DNA from: DAOTXN01 sp034435435 | GTDB lineage: Bacteria > Chloroflexota > Anaerolineae > S140-20 | Reading direction: 5' to 3' | DNA length: 64,000 bases | NCBI GenBank assembly: GCA_034435435.1 | Contig: DAOTXN010000089.1 | Coordinates: forward strand, 51,518 to 115,517 | Position numbers and translations under genes: made by a program | Shown here: one piece after another, positions 16,953-25,108 of the stretch | Layout of the letters: each line of letters begins with the position of its first letter | Numbering within the stretch: position 1 is the stretch's first letter | Notes under the pieces: model-generated | The model's input: only the letters and a program-made list of their open reading frames with translations | Databases searched by the model: none | Told to the model about the DNA's origin: nothing

Positions 16953-19151
16953 ATGTGCACGGACATCACCGAGCGCATACGAGGGGCGAGCCGCGAAATC
17001 GCCGCCGAGTTGGATTGGGATACGCTCGTGCGCTCGATTGTCGGGTGGGCCATCGAGTTGCTGGGCGGCGCATCAAGCGAGCTTTTCCTCTACCGGCCAG
17101 AGCGGGATGTGCTTGAGCAAGTGGTGAGCGTGGGCGACGCGCACATCACCGCCAGGCGCACGCTGCGGCGCGGTGAAGGTTTCGCCGCTGCGGTCTGGGA
17201 AACCCGCCAGCCGCTTATCGTGAACGACGCTCACGCCGCCGTCGTCGGCGCGCCTGTGAGCTGGAGAGACGAGTTCTGGGGTGTGCTGAGCGTTACAGCC
17301 GACGCTCCCCGCGCCTTTTCCCCATTGGATGCCGATCTGCTGAGCCAGCTCGCCGCCCAATCCGCCGTTTCTCTGCGCAATGCTCGCCTCCTTCAGCTAG
17401 AGCGTGAACAACGAGAGCTGGCCGAGGCCTTGCGCGAAGCAGCCGTCGCCGTCAGCAGCACGCTGGACCTCGACCAGGTGCTGGATCGCATTCTGGAGCA
17501 GATCAGCCACGTCGTGCCCGGCGATACAGCCGACGTCGGGTTGATTGAGGATGACCAGGCGCGCGTCGTCCGCTGGCGAGGATACGAGCGCCTGGGCCTG
17601 GAGGCGCCTGCGCCTGGGGCAGTGCTGCAAATTTCCCAAATCCCAAATCTACAGCAGTTGATACAGACCGGGGAACCCATCGTGATCCCCGATACATCTA
17701 GCAATCCCAACTGGGTCCGTGTGGAGGGATGGGAATGGGTACGCGCTAACGCGATGGCGCCTATCCGCGTGCAAGGGCAGGTGGCCGGGTTTCTCGGCGT
17801 GAACAGCGCCACGCCATACTTTTTTTCCCTGACCCATGCACAGGCCCTCCAGGGCTTTGCCGATCATGCCGCCGTTGCCATCGAGAATGCCCGCTCGTAC
17901 CAGGGGACAGCCCGGCGGCTGGCCCAGACACAAGTCCTGCGTGAAGCCATGTTGGCCGCGGCTTCTACTCTCAATTTTGACCAGGTGCTCGACCGCACGA
18001 TTGACGCCCTCAGCCGTATGCTAGGTCTGGAATACCTGGGCTTCTTGTTTCCCGAAGAGGGGGGCAAGTTTATGAAAAGCCATTCGTCGGTGCTTGGCTT
18101 TGTGCTGCCCCCTGAAGGATTTTTTCGATTTCGGACCGATCAGTGTATTGCCGGCCGAGTCTATCGGACCGGGCAACCCGTGATTTTGAGCGATGTGCGT
18201 GAGGCGGAAGACTATGCCGAGGCCGATGCGCGAGCACGCTCCGAGCTGACCGTGCCGGTCAAGGTGGGAGATGAGGTCGTGGCGGTACTCAACGTAGAGA
18301 GCAGCCGGCCCAACGCCTTTGATCAAGAGGATCTGGCATTCTACATGGCTATCGCAGGACAATTAGGCGTGGCTATGCAAAACGCGCGTTTGTATCAAGC
18401 CCTGCAGGACCATGCGGAATATTTGGAGTGGCGGGTACAGGAGCGCACGGCCGAGCTGGAGGCCAGGAACGCCGAGCTGGAACGGTTCATCTATACCATC
18501 TCGCACGACCTGACCAGCCCGTTGATCACTATCCGAGGCTTTCTGGGTTATTTGGAGCGCGCTGCCCGCGCGGGAGACATGGAGCAAGTCCAGGCTGACA
18601 TCGCCCGTATTGTGAATGCCACCGACAAGATGCAGCAGTTGCTGCGCGAATTGTTGGAACTGTCGCGCATCGGTCGGCTGGCGAACCCGCCGGAAGAGGT
18701 GTCGTTTAGCGAATTGGCCGAAGAAGCCCTCAGTCTGGTGCAGGGGCGATTGGCCGAGCGGGGTGTTGAGGTGTATATTGCCCCTGGCATGCCATCGGTC
18801 TATGGCGACCGCCCACGTCTCCGTGAAGTCTTGCAGAATCTGCTGGACAACGCGGCCAAGTTCCTGGGCCCCCAGGCGCACCCGCGTATTGAGGTCGGAG
18901 TGCGGCGCGCAGGCGAGCAGGTGGTCTTTTTCGTGCGCGACAACGGCATTGGCATTGATCCCCGTTTCCACGACAAGGTCTTTGGTCTATTCGAAAAACT
19001 GGATCAACACATCGAGGGTACAGGGATAGGACTGGCCATCGTCAAACGCATCGTCGAAGTGCACGGTGGGTGTATATGGGTCGAGTCGGAGGGAGTGGGA
19101 CAGGGCAGCACGTTCTGCTTTACACTATCGGGCGTGAAACGTGAGACGTGA
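16953..19151 (+). CDS. Soluble three-GAF histidine kinase
   Basis: 732 residues, no membrane helix. It has three GAF domains (about 10-140, 155-305, 315-470), a coiled coil, HisKA with YTISHDLTSPL and HATPase_c with NLLDNAAKFLG, DNGIGIDP and GTGIGLAIVKR. The first residues, CTDITER, are the usual last strand and linker of a PAS domain, and the frame stays open for at least 20 codons upstream without a good start. The present N terminus therefore looks like a cut inside a former PAS-GAF protein, with a new start served by the purine run at 16931-16940. The last residues (VKRET) and the TGA are encoded by the dispersed CGTGAAA repeat. Confidence 0.88.
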   Translation: MCTDITERIRGASREIAAELDWDTLVRSIVGWAIELLGGASSELFLYRPERDVLEQVVSVGDAHITARRTLRRGEGFAAAVWETRQPLIVNDAHAAVVGAPVSWRDEFWGVLSVTADAPRAFSPLDADLLSQLAAQSAVSLRNARLLQLEREQRELAEALREAAVAVSSTLDLDQVLDRILEQISHVVPGDTADVGLIEDDQARVVRWRGYERLGLEAPAPGAVLQISQIPNLQQLIQTGEPIVIPDTSSNPNWVRVEGWEWVRANAMAPIRVQGQVAGFLGVNSATPYFFSLTHAQALQGFADHAAVAIENARSYQGTARRLAQTQVLREAMLAAASTLNFDQVLDRTIDALSRMLGLEYLGFLFPEEGGKFMKSHSSVLGFVLPPEGFFRFRTDQCIAGRVYRTGQPVILSDVREAEDYAEADARARSELTVPVKVGDEVVAVLNVESSRPNAFDQEDLAFYMAIAGQLGVAMQNARLYQALQDHAEYLEWRVQERTAELEARNAELERFIYTISHDLTSPLITIRGFLGYLERAARAGDMEQVQADIARIVNATDKMQQLLRELLELSRIGRLANPPEEVSFSELAEEALSLVQGRLAERGVEVYIAPGMPSVYGDRPRLREVLQNLLDNAAKFLGPQAHPRIEVGVRRAGEQVVFFVRDNGIGIDPRFHDKVFGLFEKLDQHIEGTGIGLAIVKRIVEVHGGCIWVESEGVGQGSTFCFTLSGVKRET

Positions 19152-19205
19152 AACGTAATGCGTAATTCACGTTTCACGCATCACGTTTCACGCATCACGT
19201 TTCAC
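19133..19205. repeat. Heptameric CGTGAAA/TTTCACG inverted repeat between convergent genes
   Basis: The left arm 19133-19156 and right arm 19169-19192 are complementary over 24 bases with two mismatches, around a 12-base loop, and heptamer units (CGTTTCA, CGCATCA) continue to 19205. The tract carries the stop codon of the kinase on the plus strand (19149-19151) and that of the methyltransferase on the minus strand (19202-19204). It could act as a bidirectional hairpin, but there is no T-run. The same words recur near 10727, 20025, 27177, 46755 and 51741. Confidence 0.8.
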
Positions 19206-19972
19206 TGCCAGGCCCGGCTCCCCACGACCAGGCGGCGTTGGTTGCAATCGGGACCGTATTCGGCCAATGGTAATTCCACTCGCCCGTACACGGCGTCCAG
19301 GCGCAGCCCGGCGGACTGGATCATATGGGCCAATTCGGGCAGCGTGTAGACGCGGATCTGTTCTGGCTCGGCCGCCACGTTCAAGCGCCCCTCGCGGTCG
19401 ATGAAGCGAAATGTGGCCGTGCGCACGCACGTGACTGCGTCATAGTGGGATTCGGTCAACAAAAAGCCGTCATCTAACTCTTGCCAGCGCTGCCGATCCT
19501 GCTGCAAATCAGTCGGCTCGTTCAGATCCAGCAGAAACCGCCCGCCCGGCCGCAGCGCCGCGCGAATGGCCCGTAGTATGGCTATGTCGTCTTCGGGACC
19601 AAAGAAGCCAAAACTCTGACTGAGGATGGTCACGGCGTCAAACGTGCCGGTGCAGGGCGGCTCGCGCATATCGCCGACGATAAAGGCCACGCCCTGTACG
19701 CCGGCCTCTTTGACCAATTCGTTAGCATACGCCACCAGGCTCGGCGAGATGTCCACGCCGGTGACGCCGATGCCGCGCTGCCCCAGGCGCACGCCATGCA
19801 CTCCGCTGCCACAGGCCAGGTCCAACAGCTCGTTGCCGGGCCTAAGCCCCAGCGCGGCCAAGATGAATTCGATTAACTGGTCGTCGTAGGCGTCGATGCC
19901 GGGTACATGCTCTCGATGTGTGACCCGAAACAGATAAGCCCAGTAATCCCAATCGCGAATTATTTTTTCCAC
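19202..19972 (-). CDS. Class I SAM-dependent methyltransferase
   Basis: 256 residues from a GTG at 19972, chosen because AAGGAG lies 7 bases before it; the frame is open much further upstream but only as a shadow of the MFS gene. The SAM-binding motif I is LLDLACGSGVHG (about residue 47), followed by the acidic motif GVTGVDIS, motif II FDAVTILSQSFG and a post-motif LRPGGRFLLDL. The substrate is unknown; the overall layout is that of small-molecule methyltransferases of the Methyltransf_25/11 type. It follows the MFS transporter with 56 bases between, in the same direction, so a linked modify-and-export role is possible. Its stop codon lies in the TTTCAC repeat. Confidence 0.88.
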   Translation of the reverse strand: MEKIIRDWDYWAYLFRVTHREHVPGIDAYDDQLIEFILAALGLRPGNELLDLACGSGVHGVRLGQRGIGVTGVDISPSLVAYANELVKEAGVQGVAFIVGDMREPPCTGTFDAVTILSQSFGFFGPEDDIAILRAIRAALRPGGRFLLDLNEPTDLQQDRQRWQELDDGFLLTESHYDAVTCVRTATFRFIDREGRLNVAAEPEQIRVYTLPELAHMIQSAGLRLDAVYGRVELPLAEYGPDCNQRRLVVGSRAWQ

Positions 19973-20028
19973 GTATTGCTCCTTTTTATCCGTGTGGCGT
20001 GCTACGCGCTCTGCGTGCGCCACACATT

Positions 20029-21285
20029 TCACGTTTTGCGTTCCGCATGGCGGAAAAAAGCAAAGGTCAAGCCCGAGCCGATGGCATACAGCACGCCCGT
20101 CGCCAGGAACAGGGGCGTGAAACCGGCCCGCGCCTGCACGGCCCCGCTGATGGCCGGCCCCACCATCCAGCCCACCTGCCAGGCCATCTCGACCACGCTG
20201 TAAACCGCGCCGCGCTCCTCTTTGGGCGACTGTTCCATCATAAAGGCCCGGTATAACGGCTGGCCCATGTTCATCAATGCGCCGCGCAGCCAAAAGGCCA
20301 CCACTGCAATAGGGAGCACCGGCACAAAGCCGATGACCATCAAAAAGCCCAAAGACGACAATTGAGCCAGCACGACGCTGCGAATCTTGCCCCAGCGCAG
20401 CGCCAACACCGGGCCACTCATCGCGGCGACAGCAGTGAAAAGCTCTCTGGGCGCAAAGATGGTGCCCAATGCCCGGTCGTCGATGGGAAAGCGCTCCTTG
20501 AAGAACAGGTTCATGTAAGGGATCAGCAGCGCCGCTCCGAAACCAATCATCATATTGGGCAGTAAAAGCTTGACTACCGGCGCTTTGAGGTGCAGAACTT
20601 GTCCCAGGCTTGGCCGCTCGGCCGTGTGCAATCCGGGCCAGCGCGCTTCGCGGGTCAGCCAGATGGGCAGCAAGGCCAACAGATTCAAGCTCATCCCCGC
20701 CAACATCGCTGCACGATAGGCCGGGGCGCTTTCTGGCCCGACGCCCATGCGCACCGCCAACGCCGCCGGCAGCCCGCCCGCAATCAGGCTGCCCACGAAA
20801 CCGGCCAGCGTCGCCAGGCTCCAATCGGCGCTGAAAAGAAAAGCGCGCTCCTCTTCGGAAGAGTTTTGCGCCAGAAACGGCGCGATGTTCAGCCAATACA
20901 GTGTATTGGCCACCCCTTGCACGCCTTGCCATAGGATCATCAGCGGCCGGCCGGGCGATAACAAAAAAGCGATAAACCCGAACAATCCTACGCTGCCACC
21001 CAGCAACATCGCCCGCCGCCGCCCCAACCGGTCGCCTAACACTCCGGCCGGGATGCCCACGACGAGGGTGAGGGCGCTGGGCAGCGATTGGAGCAAGCCC
21101 AGAAACTCACGTGTCTCACCCAGGCTCAAGACATAGAGATTGAAAAACAGAAAAAAGACGCTGTTGCCCAGGCCGTTAAGCACGACAGACAGCAGATAGA
21201 GCCGGGCGTTGCGCCGTAGCGCCGAAATATTGCGAATGTAGCCCAGGCGCGCCAGCCGCGCCCGCTGCCGTCGAAATACGTTCAT
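20029..21285 (-). CDS. Major facilitator superfamily transporter
   Basis: 418 residues with about 12 hydrophobic helices in two halves. The loop between helices 2 and 3 carries the MFS signature (GVLGDRLGRRRAM), and a related VLALRWGKIRS loop lies in the second half. The substrate is not recognisable; the family covers drug, sugar and metabolite exchange in the cytoplasmic membrane. A sigma70-like promoter lies at 21386-21414, with a double-hairpin repeat in the leader. The methyltransferase gene follows in the same direction. Confidence 0.88.
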   Translation of the reverse strand: MNVFRRQRARLARLGYIRNISALRRNARLYLLSVVLNGLGNSVFFLFFNLYVLSLGETREFLGLLQSLPSALTLVVGIPAGVLGDRLGRRRAMLLGGSVGLFGFIAFLLSPGRPLMILWQGVQGVANTLYWLNIAPFLAQNSSEEERAFLFSADWSLATLAGFVGSLIAGGLPAALAVRMGVGPESAPAYRAAMLAGMSLNLLALLPIWLTREARWPGLHTAERPSLGQVLHLKAPVVKLLLPNMMIGFGAALLIPYMNLFFKERFPIDDRALGTIFAPRELFTAVAAMSGPVLALRWGKIRSVVLAQLSSLGFLMVIGFVPVLPIAVVAFWLRGALMNMGQPLYRAFMMEQSPKEERGAVYSVVEMAWQVGWMVGPAISGAVQARAGFTPLFLATGVLYAIGSGLTFAFFRHAERKT

Positions 21286-21298
21286 TGAAAAACAAATG

Positions 21299-21345
21299 GA
21301 CGTCCGGCTTTAGCCGGGGAATTCTCGCTAAAGCGAGACGTCCGG
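21299..21345. repeat. Double hairpin module flanked by GACGTCCGG direct repeats
   Basis: Two short palindromes, CCGGCTTTAGCCGG (21304-21317) and CTCGCTAAAGCGAG (21324-21337), sit between direct copies of GACGTCCGG (21299-21307 and 21337-21345). The core CTTTAG/CTAAAG also occurs in the palindrome at 42895. It lies in the leader of the MFS gene and would form two hairpins in that mRNA. Confidence 0.75.
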
Positions 21346-21385
21346 CCACAACAAATAGCTATGACAGCTCAAAAGTATTGAGCAC

Positions 21386-21414
21386 ATCGTAACCCGCTCT
21401 TGGAAAAAAGTCAA
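21386..21414 (-). promoter_or_regulatory. Sigma70-like promoter of the MFS gene
   Basis: Read on the minus strand: TTGACT, a 17-base spacer, then TACGAT. The predicted transcript starts near 21379, about 95 bases before the MFS start codon at 21285, and includes the double hairpin. Confidence 0.6.
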
Positions 21415-21421
21415 TGCAGAA

Positions 21422-22048
21422 TCATAACCTCACCAGTCTCTCAACTTCGGCGACAACCCGTTGTAGCGACTCTGGGCCGTCGAAATAAATCGTGTGCAGG
21501 CCCAAACGGGCCGCCGCCGCCACGTTAGGCGCGCCGTCGTCGATAAAGATGGCCGCGCCGGGCGGAACGCCCAATTGCGCCAGCGCCAGCTCAAAAATGG
21601 CCGGATCGGGCTTGGCCATGCCCACCTCGGCCGAGTTGATGTACACGTCGAACATCTGGCGCGGATCCAGCCCCCATTTGCGTTGCATCACCTCGGCGTG
21701 GCCGACAAAGGCGTTGGTCAACAGAGCCAATTTGACCCGCCCGCCGCGCCGCAGCCGTGCGATCAGGTCGAGCATTTCGGGGTACAGGCGCTCGTCTGCG
21801 TAAAAAGCTGTGATAAAGCGCTCTACAGCCTCGGCGTCGGGCAGGCGCAAGGCCCTGGCCAGCCGCCGGTTATAGGCGACGGTATCGATTTCACCTTTTT
21901 CCAGCGCATGCCACGCCGCGCCCCATAACGCCTCGGCCAGAGCGGCCGGCGCGAGGCCCAGCCGCCGCGCCCACGTGTGCAGGTGTTCCTGGCCCAACGG
22001 CGCGAGAATCACGCCCCCGAAGTCGAAAATGACCGCCTGGATGCTCAT
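21422..22048 (-). CDS. HAD-superfamily phosphatase
   Basis: 208 residues. HAD motif I is in IFDFGGVILAP at the N terminus (DFGG in place of DxD), motif II LLTNAF, motif III Lys in GMAKPDPAIFE and motif IV FIDDGAPN. The helical cap between motifs I and II places it with the haloacid dehalogenase/epoxide hydrolase N-terminal-like subgroup; the second Asp of motif I is Gly, as in that subgroup. The substrate is unknown. It is the last gene of a tight four-gene operon, 7 bases after the alpha/beta hydrolase. Confidence 0.88.
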   Translation of the reverse strand: MSIQAVIFDFGGVILAPLGQEHLHTWARRLGLAPAALAEALWGAAWHALEKGEIDTVAYNRRLARALRLPDAEAVERFITAFYADERLYPEMLDLIARLRRGGRVKLALLTNAFVGHAEVMQRKWGLDPRQMFDVYINSAEVGMAKPDPAIFELALAQLGVPPGAAIFIDDGAPNVAAAARLGLHTIYFDGPESLQRVVAEVERLVRL

Positions 22049-22055
22049 GGGCCGC

Positions 22056-22718
22056 TCATTGCTCCAGAAATGCCTGCACAGCCTGCATGACCTGGCCCAA
22101 AGCGCGCAACGATTGCGCCACGTCGCCCTCGATGTCCAGGCTGTGATTGGCGTTTTCGATCACGACGGCCTGACCGCCCGTGGCGGCTCGCAGCTCGGCC
22201 AGGTGGTCGGCGCTATAGTGCGGGTCGGCGCTGCCGCACGCGAACAGGGAACGCGGCTTGACCTGCCGAATCTGCTCGCGCAGGGCGTCGTTCCACAGCA
22301 GCGGGGTGAGCCAGATGACCTCGGCCGCGCGCAGCGCCGGCTCTGCGGTCAGCAAGTGGCCGGCGGCGAGCGTGCCCAGGGATTTGCCGATCAGCGTCAT
22401 GCGCCGGTATGTGCGCTGGGCCAGCGCGGCGCGACACGCAGCGACAGCGTCGGCGAAAACCCAGCGCGTGCGCTCGGCAGGGTCGAGGGCCTCATAGTCG
22501 GATAAGCGGGCGTACATCGTTTCCACGCGCAGCACGTCGGCGCCCAGTTGCAGCAAGATGCGGGTAGGGTAGTACAGCAGCGGCATGTGGGTGGTGTAGC
22601 CCACACCCGGTAACAGCAGGGCCACGTGCTCGGTTTCATGCGCCTGCCTAAAAAACGTGTGCGGCGTCGGCCGGTCGTGATAGCCCACAATGGGCAAGGA
22701 ACAGGCTAGAACACTCAT
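22056..22718 (-). CDS. Alpha/beta hydrolase of the KANL3/Tex30-like type
   Basis: 220 residues. The nucleophile elbow is LIGKSLGT (Ser about residue 109), the oxyanion region LLLPGVGY, and the catalytic His is in NANHSLDIEGD near the C terminus, with an Asp in CGSADPHY before it. There is no signal peptide, so it is cytoplasmic. The substrate cannot be inferred. It starts 6 bases after the RlmJ-like gene, third in the operon headed by the phosphohexomutase. Confidence 0.78.
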   Translation of the reverse strand: MSVLACSLPIVGYHDRPTPHTFFRQAHETEHVALLLPGVGYTTHMPLLYYPTRILLQLGADVLRVETMYARLSDYEALDPAERTRWVFADAVAACRAALAQRTYRRMTLIGKSLGTLAAGHLLTAEPALRAAEVIWLTPLLWNDALREQIRQVKPRSLFACGSADPHYSADHLAELRAATGGQAVVIENANHSLDIEGDVAQSLRALGQVMQAVQAFLEQ

Positions 22719-22724
22719 GGCTCT

Positions 22725-23588
22725 TTACCTCAAGGAAATGATCGTGAACTCGATGGCGCCGGACCGACCATCGGGGAAGGCGGCGTTCCGGTAGATATCG
22801 GCCAGGGCCAGGCCGAGCCGGGCGCAGGCCTGCGTCGTCCGGTGGCTCAGGTTGCCCAAGAGGACGCCGCATCCTAACACACCTGGGTTAAAAGTAGAAC
22901 TGGGATCCGTCAGCGCCGCCAGATTGACCTCGCCGCACCACAGGCGGCTGGGGCCCACGTGATGCGCCGCCAGAGCTGTTTGGATATGCTTCCAGCACAC
23001 GGCCCGGCCCTCGGGCGAATCATAGCCGTACCACAGCATGGTTTTGACGCCGCGCCGGGTCAGCTCGCCGAACAGATCCAACGCGGATCGACCGGCGGGA
23101 TTCGTCTCCCAGGGGCGATAGGGGTCAATGTGGGCGAATACCTGAGGCGCGCTCTGTTCGGTCAGCCGCGCAGCGGCCTGCCAGAGTGTATCTACGCCGT
23201 CGGCCTGGACGCACTGGACGCCCGCCCCACAACGCAGAGCGCGGGCAGCCTCTTGAATGCTGCTCAAGCTCTCGGCGTCGATGTCACAGAACAGAAAGCG
23301 TCGCGCCCTCGAAGCTTCAAGCGCCAGGAACGGCGAGCCGGGGTATGCCGTCGGTTGGAGACGGTCCAGCACGGCCCAAAAGGCCGAGGTGTTCAACACC
23401 GGGTGCGTTGCGGCGTGGGCCAGAAAATAGATCGCCCCGTAGTCCCGGCCTGCTGCCGGCGTGAGCGGATAGTGGGCCGACCCCGCGTGCGATTCCCAGT
23501 ACTGCTCGGGCTGCTCACCGGCGAGAATTTCCGCCAAAGGCAGGTGCTTCCAGATGTCGCCGATTTCGGCGTAATGTCGGTTAGCCAT
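22725..23588 (-). CDS. RlmJ-like methyltransferase-family protein
   Basis: 287 residues. The N terminus, NRHYAEIGDIWKHLPL, resembles the start of RlmJ (23S rRNA A2030 N6-methyltransferase: histidine-rich, then 'xGNFADVLKH'), and the pattern of an early acidic strand end (CDIDAES) and a later HIDPYRPWE fits a Rossmann methyltransferase. In RlmJ the catalytic motif is DPPYE; here it reads DPYRPWE, so catalysis as an N6-adenine methyltransferase is uncertain. It sits 3 bases after the phosphohexomutase. It may be a divergent RNA methyltransferase or a related protein with another role. Confidence 0.55.
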   Translation of the reverse strand: MANRHYAEIGDIWKHLPLAEILAGEQPEQYWESHAGSAHYPLTPAAGRDYGAIYFLAHAATHPVLNTSAFWAVLDRLQPTAYPGSPFLALEASRARRFLFCDIDAESLSSIQEAARALRCGAGVQCVQADGVDTLWQAAARLTEQSAPQVFAHIDPYRPWETNPAGRSALDLFGELTRRGVKTMLWYGYDSPEGRAVCWKHIQTALAAHHVGPSRLWCGEVNLAALTDPSSTFNPGVLGCGVLLGNLSHRTTQACARLGLALADIYRNAAFPDGRSGAIEFTIISLR

Positions 23589-23591
23589 ACA

Positions 23592-25025
23592 CTACGCCGT
23601 CGCCGCGACCTCTTTCCCGTAATCGATCAGCGCCTCCACCATCCCTGCCTCGGGCGCTTCGGCGTATACGCGCAGCACCGGCTCGGTGCCGCTGGGCCGG
23701 ATGAGCAGCCAGCTATCGTCGGCCAGCCGGTACTTGACCCCGTCCAGCGTGCTCACCTCGGCCACGTCCACGCCGGCCAGTCTGGCGGGCGGATTTTGAC
23801 TCAACCGCGCCACCAGCTCTTTTTTGTTGACCGGATGGCGCAGGCGCAAGTCGTTGCGCGTGTAACAGGTCGGCCCGGCGGCGCGTTGGATGTCGGCCAC
23901 CAGCTCGCCCAGCGTCACGCCGGCGTGGGCCACCACCTCCAGCAACAACAGTCCCATCAACACGCCGTCGCCTTCCGGGATGTGACCCTTGATCGACATG
24001 CCGCCGCTTTCCTCGCCGCCCATTAGTACGTCGTTGTTGATCATCAGGTCGGCGATATAGTTGAACCCCACCGGCGTCTCGTGCAGCGGCAAGCCATATT
24101 GGTGCGCCAGCCGGTTGATCATCATGGTGGTTGACACTGTCTTGACCGCCGCCCCACGCCAGCCGCGCTTTTCCACCAGGTAGCGCAGCACGATAGCAAA
24201 GATGTGGTGGGCGTCGATGTAATTGCCGCGCTCGTCCATCGCGCCTACCCGGTCGGCGTCGCCGTCGGTGGCAATGCCGATGCGCCCGTGCCCGGCCTGG
24301 ATGGCCGAGGCCAGCGCCCGCAAATAGTGGGCCATCGGCTCCGGATGGATGCCGCCAAAGCCGGGATTCATCTCGCCGCGAATCTCGTGCACGTGCGAGC
24401 GGGTGCGGGCCAGCATCTCGCGGATACAGCGCCGCCCCGAGCCGTACATCGGGTCGGCCACCACGCGCAGCTCGCCGTTGGAGATGGTGTCCAGATCGAT
24501 CAACGTGCCCAGGTGGGCGTAATAGTCCCAGGCCGGGTCGAAGCGGCGGATGAGGTCCTGTTCCACCGCCTTGTCATAGTCCAGCAGGTTGGGGCCGCGC
24601 GCGGCCTCCTGGGCGGCTTCTAAATGGGCTTCGACGCGCCGGGCCTGTTCGGACGTGGCCGAGCCGCCGTAGGCCGCCTTGAGCTTGACGCCGTTGTAGC
24701 GCGGCGCGTTGTGGCTGGCCGTGATCATGACCCCGGCGCTGGCCTGTTTGTGGACCACGGCATACGAGATGGCCGGAGTGGGGGCGTCGGCGCGGGTGAG
24801 CCAGGCCACGATGCCGTTGCCTGCCAGCACACGGGCGACCTCGGTGGCGTAACGGTCGGACAAAAAACGAGTGTCAAACCCGACCACGACTTGGGGCGTC
24901 TCTATGTCTTCGTTTTCTTCCCGCACATAATCGGCGATGGCTTGCGCTACCAGCCGCAGATTGCCAAAGGTAAAGGTGTCACTGATGACGGCCCGCCAGC
25001 CGTCGGTGCCGAATTTGATGGTCAT
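23592..25025 (-). CDS. Phosphoglucomutase/phosphomannomutase
   Basis: 477 residues from ATG 25025, preceded at 7 bases by AAGGAG; the frame is open for 17 more codons upstream but without a ribosome site. Alpha-D-phosphohexomutase hallmarks: start FGTDGWRA, phosphoserine loop TASHNAPRYNG (Ala where most have Pro), metal loop ATDGDADRVG, sugar-binding loop GGEESGGMS and phosphate-binding loop RPSGTEPVLRVY. It interconverts hexose 1- and 6-phosphates for envelope glycans or glycogen. It heads a four-gene operon with spacings of 3 to 7 bases. Confidence 0.95.
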   Translation of the reverse strand: MTIKFGTDGWRAVISDTFTFGNLRLVAQAIADYVREENEDIETPQVVVGFDTRFLSDRYATEVARVLAGNGIVAWLTRADAPTPAISYAVVHKQASAGVMITASHNAPRYNGVKLKAAYGGSATSEQARRVEAHLEAAQEAARGPNLLDYDKAVEQDLIRRFDPAWDYYAHLGTLIDLDTISNGELRVVADPMYGSGRRCIREMLARTRSHVHEIRGEMNPGFGGIHPEPMAHYLRALASAIQAGHGRIGIATDGDADRVGAMDERGNYIDAHHIFAIVLRYLVEKRGWRGAAVKTVSTTMMINRLAHQYGLPLHETPVGFNYIADLMINNDVLMGGEESGGMSIKGHIPEGDGVLMGLLLLEVVAHAGVTLGELVADIQRAAGPTCYTRNDLRLRHPVNKKELVARLSQNPPARLAGVDVAEVSTLDGVKYRLADDSWLLIRPSGTEPVLRVYAEAPEAGMVEALIDYGKEVAATA

Positions 25026-25054
25026 GTCTGTTCTCCTTTTATAGATTGACGAAG

Positions 25055-25107
25055 GACGAAGGACGGATGACGACAACAGATTCGTCGTTCGTCATCCGTC
25101 CTTCGTC
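25055..25107. repeat. Perfect 19-bp inverted repeat of GACGAAG/GACGGAT heptamers
   Basis: Arms 25055-25073 and 25089-25107 are perfectly complementary with a 15-base loop. The units are heptamers (GACGAAG, GACGGAT, GACGA..). The same words occur at 47989-48015 and 49070-49095. It lies between the C39-type protease stop and the phosphohexomutase ribosome site; there is no T-run, so it is not a standard terminator. Confidence 0.85.
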
Positions 25108-25108
25108 G

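Noticed and set aside
19133..19205. Rho-independent terminator
   Set aside because: The hairpin is strong but no T-run follows on either strand and the same words occur in non-terminal places.
19973..20932. Long minus-strand reading frame continuing upstream of the methyltransferase
   Set aside because: It is a shadow of the MFS gene in another frame; the GTG at 19972 with AAGGAG is the real start.
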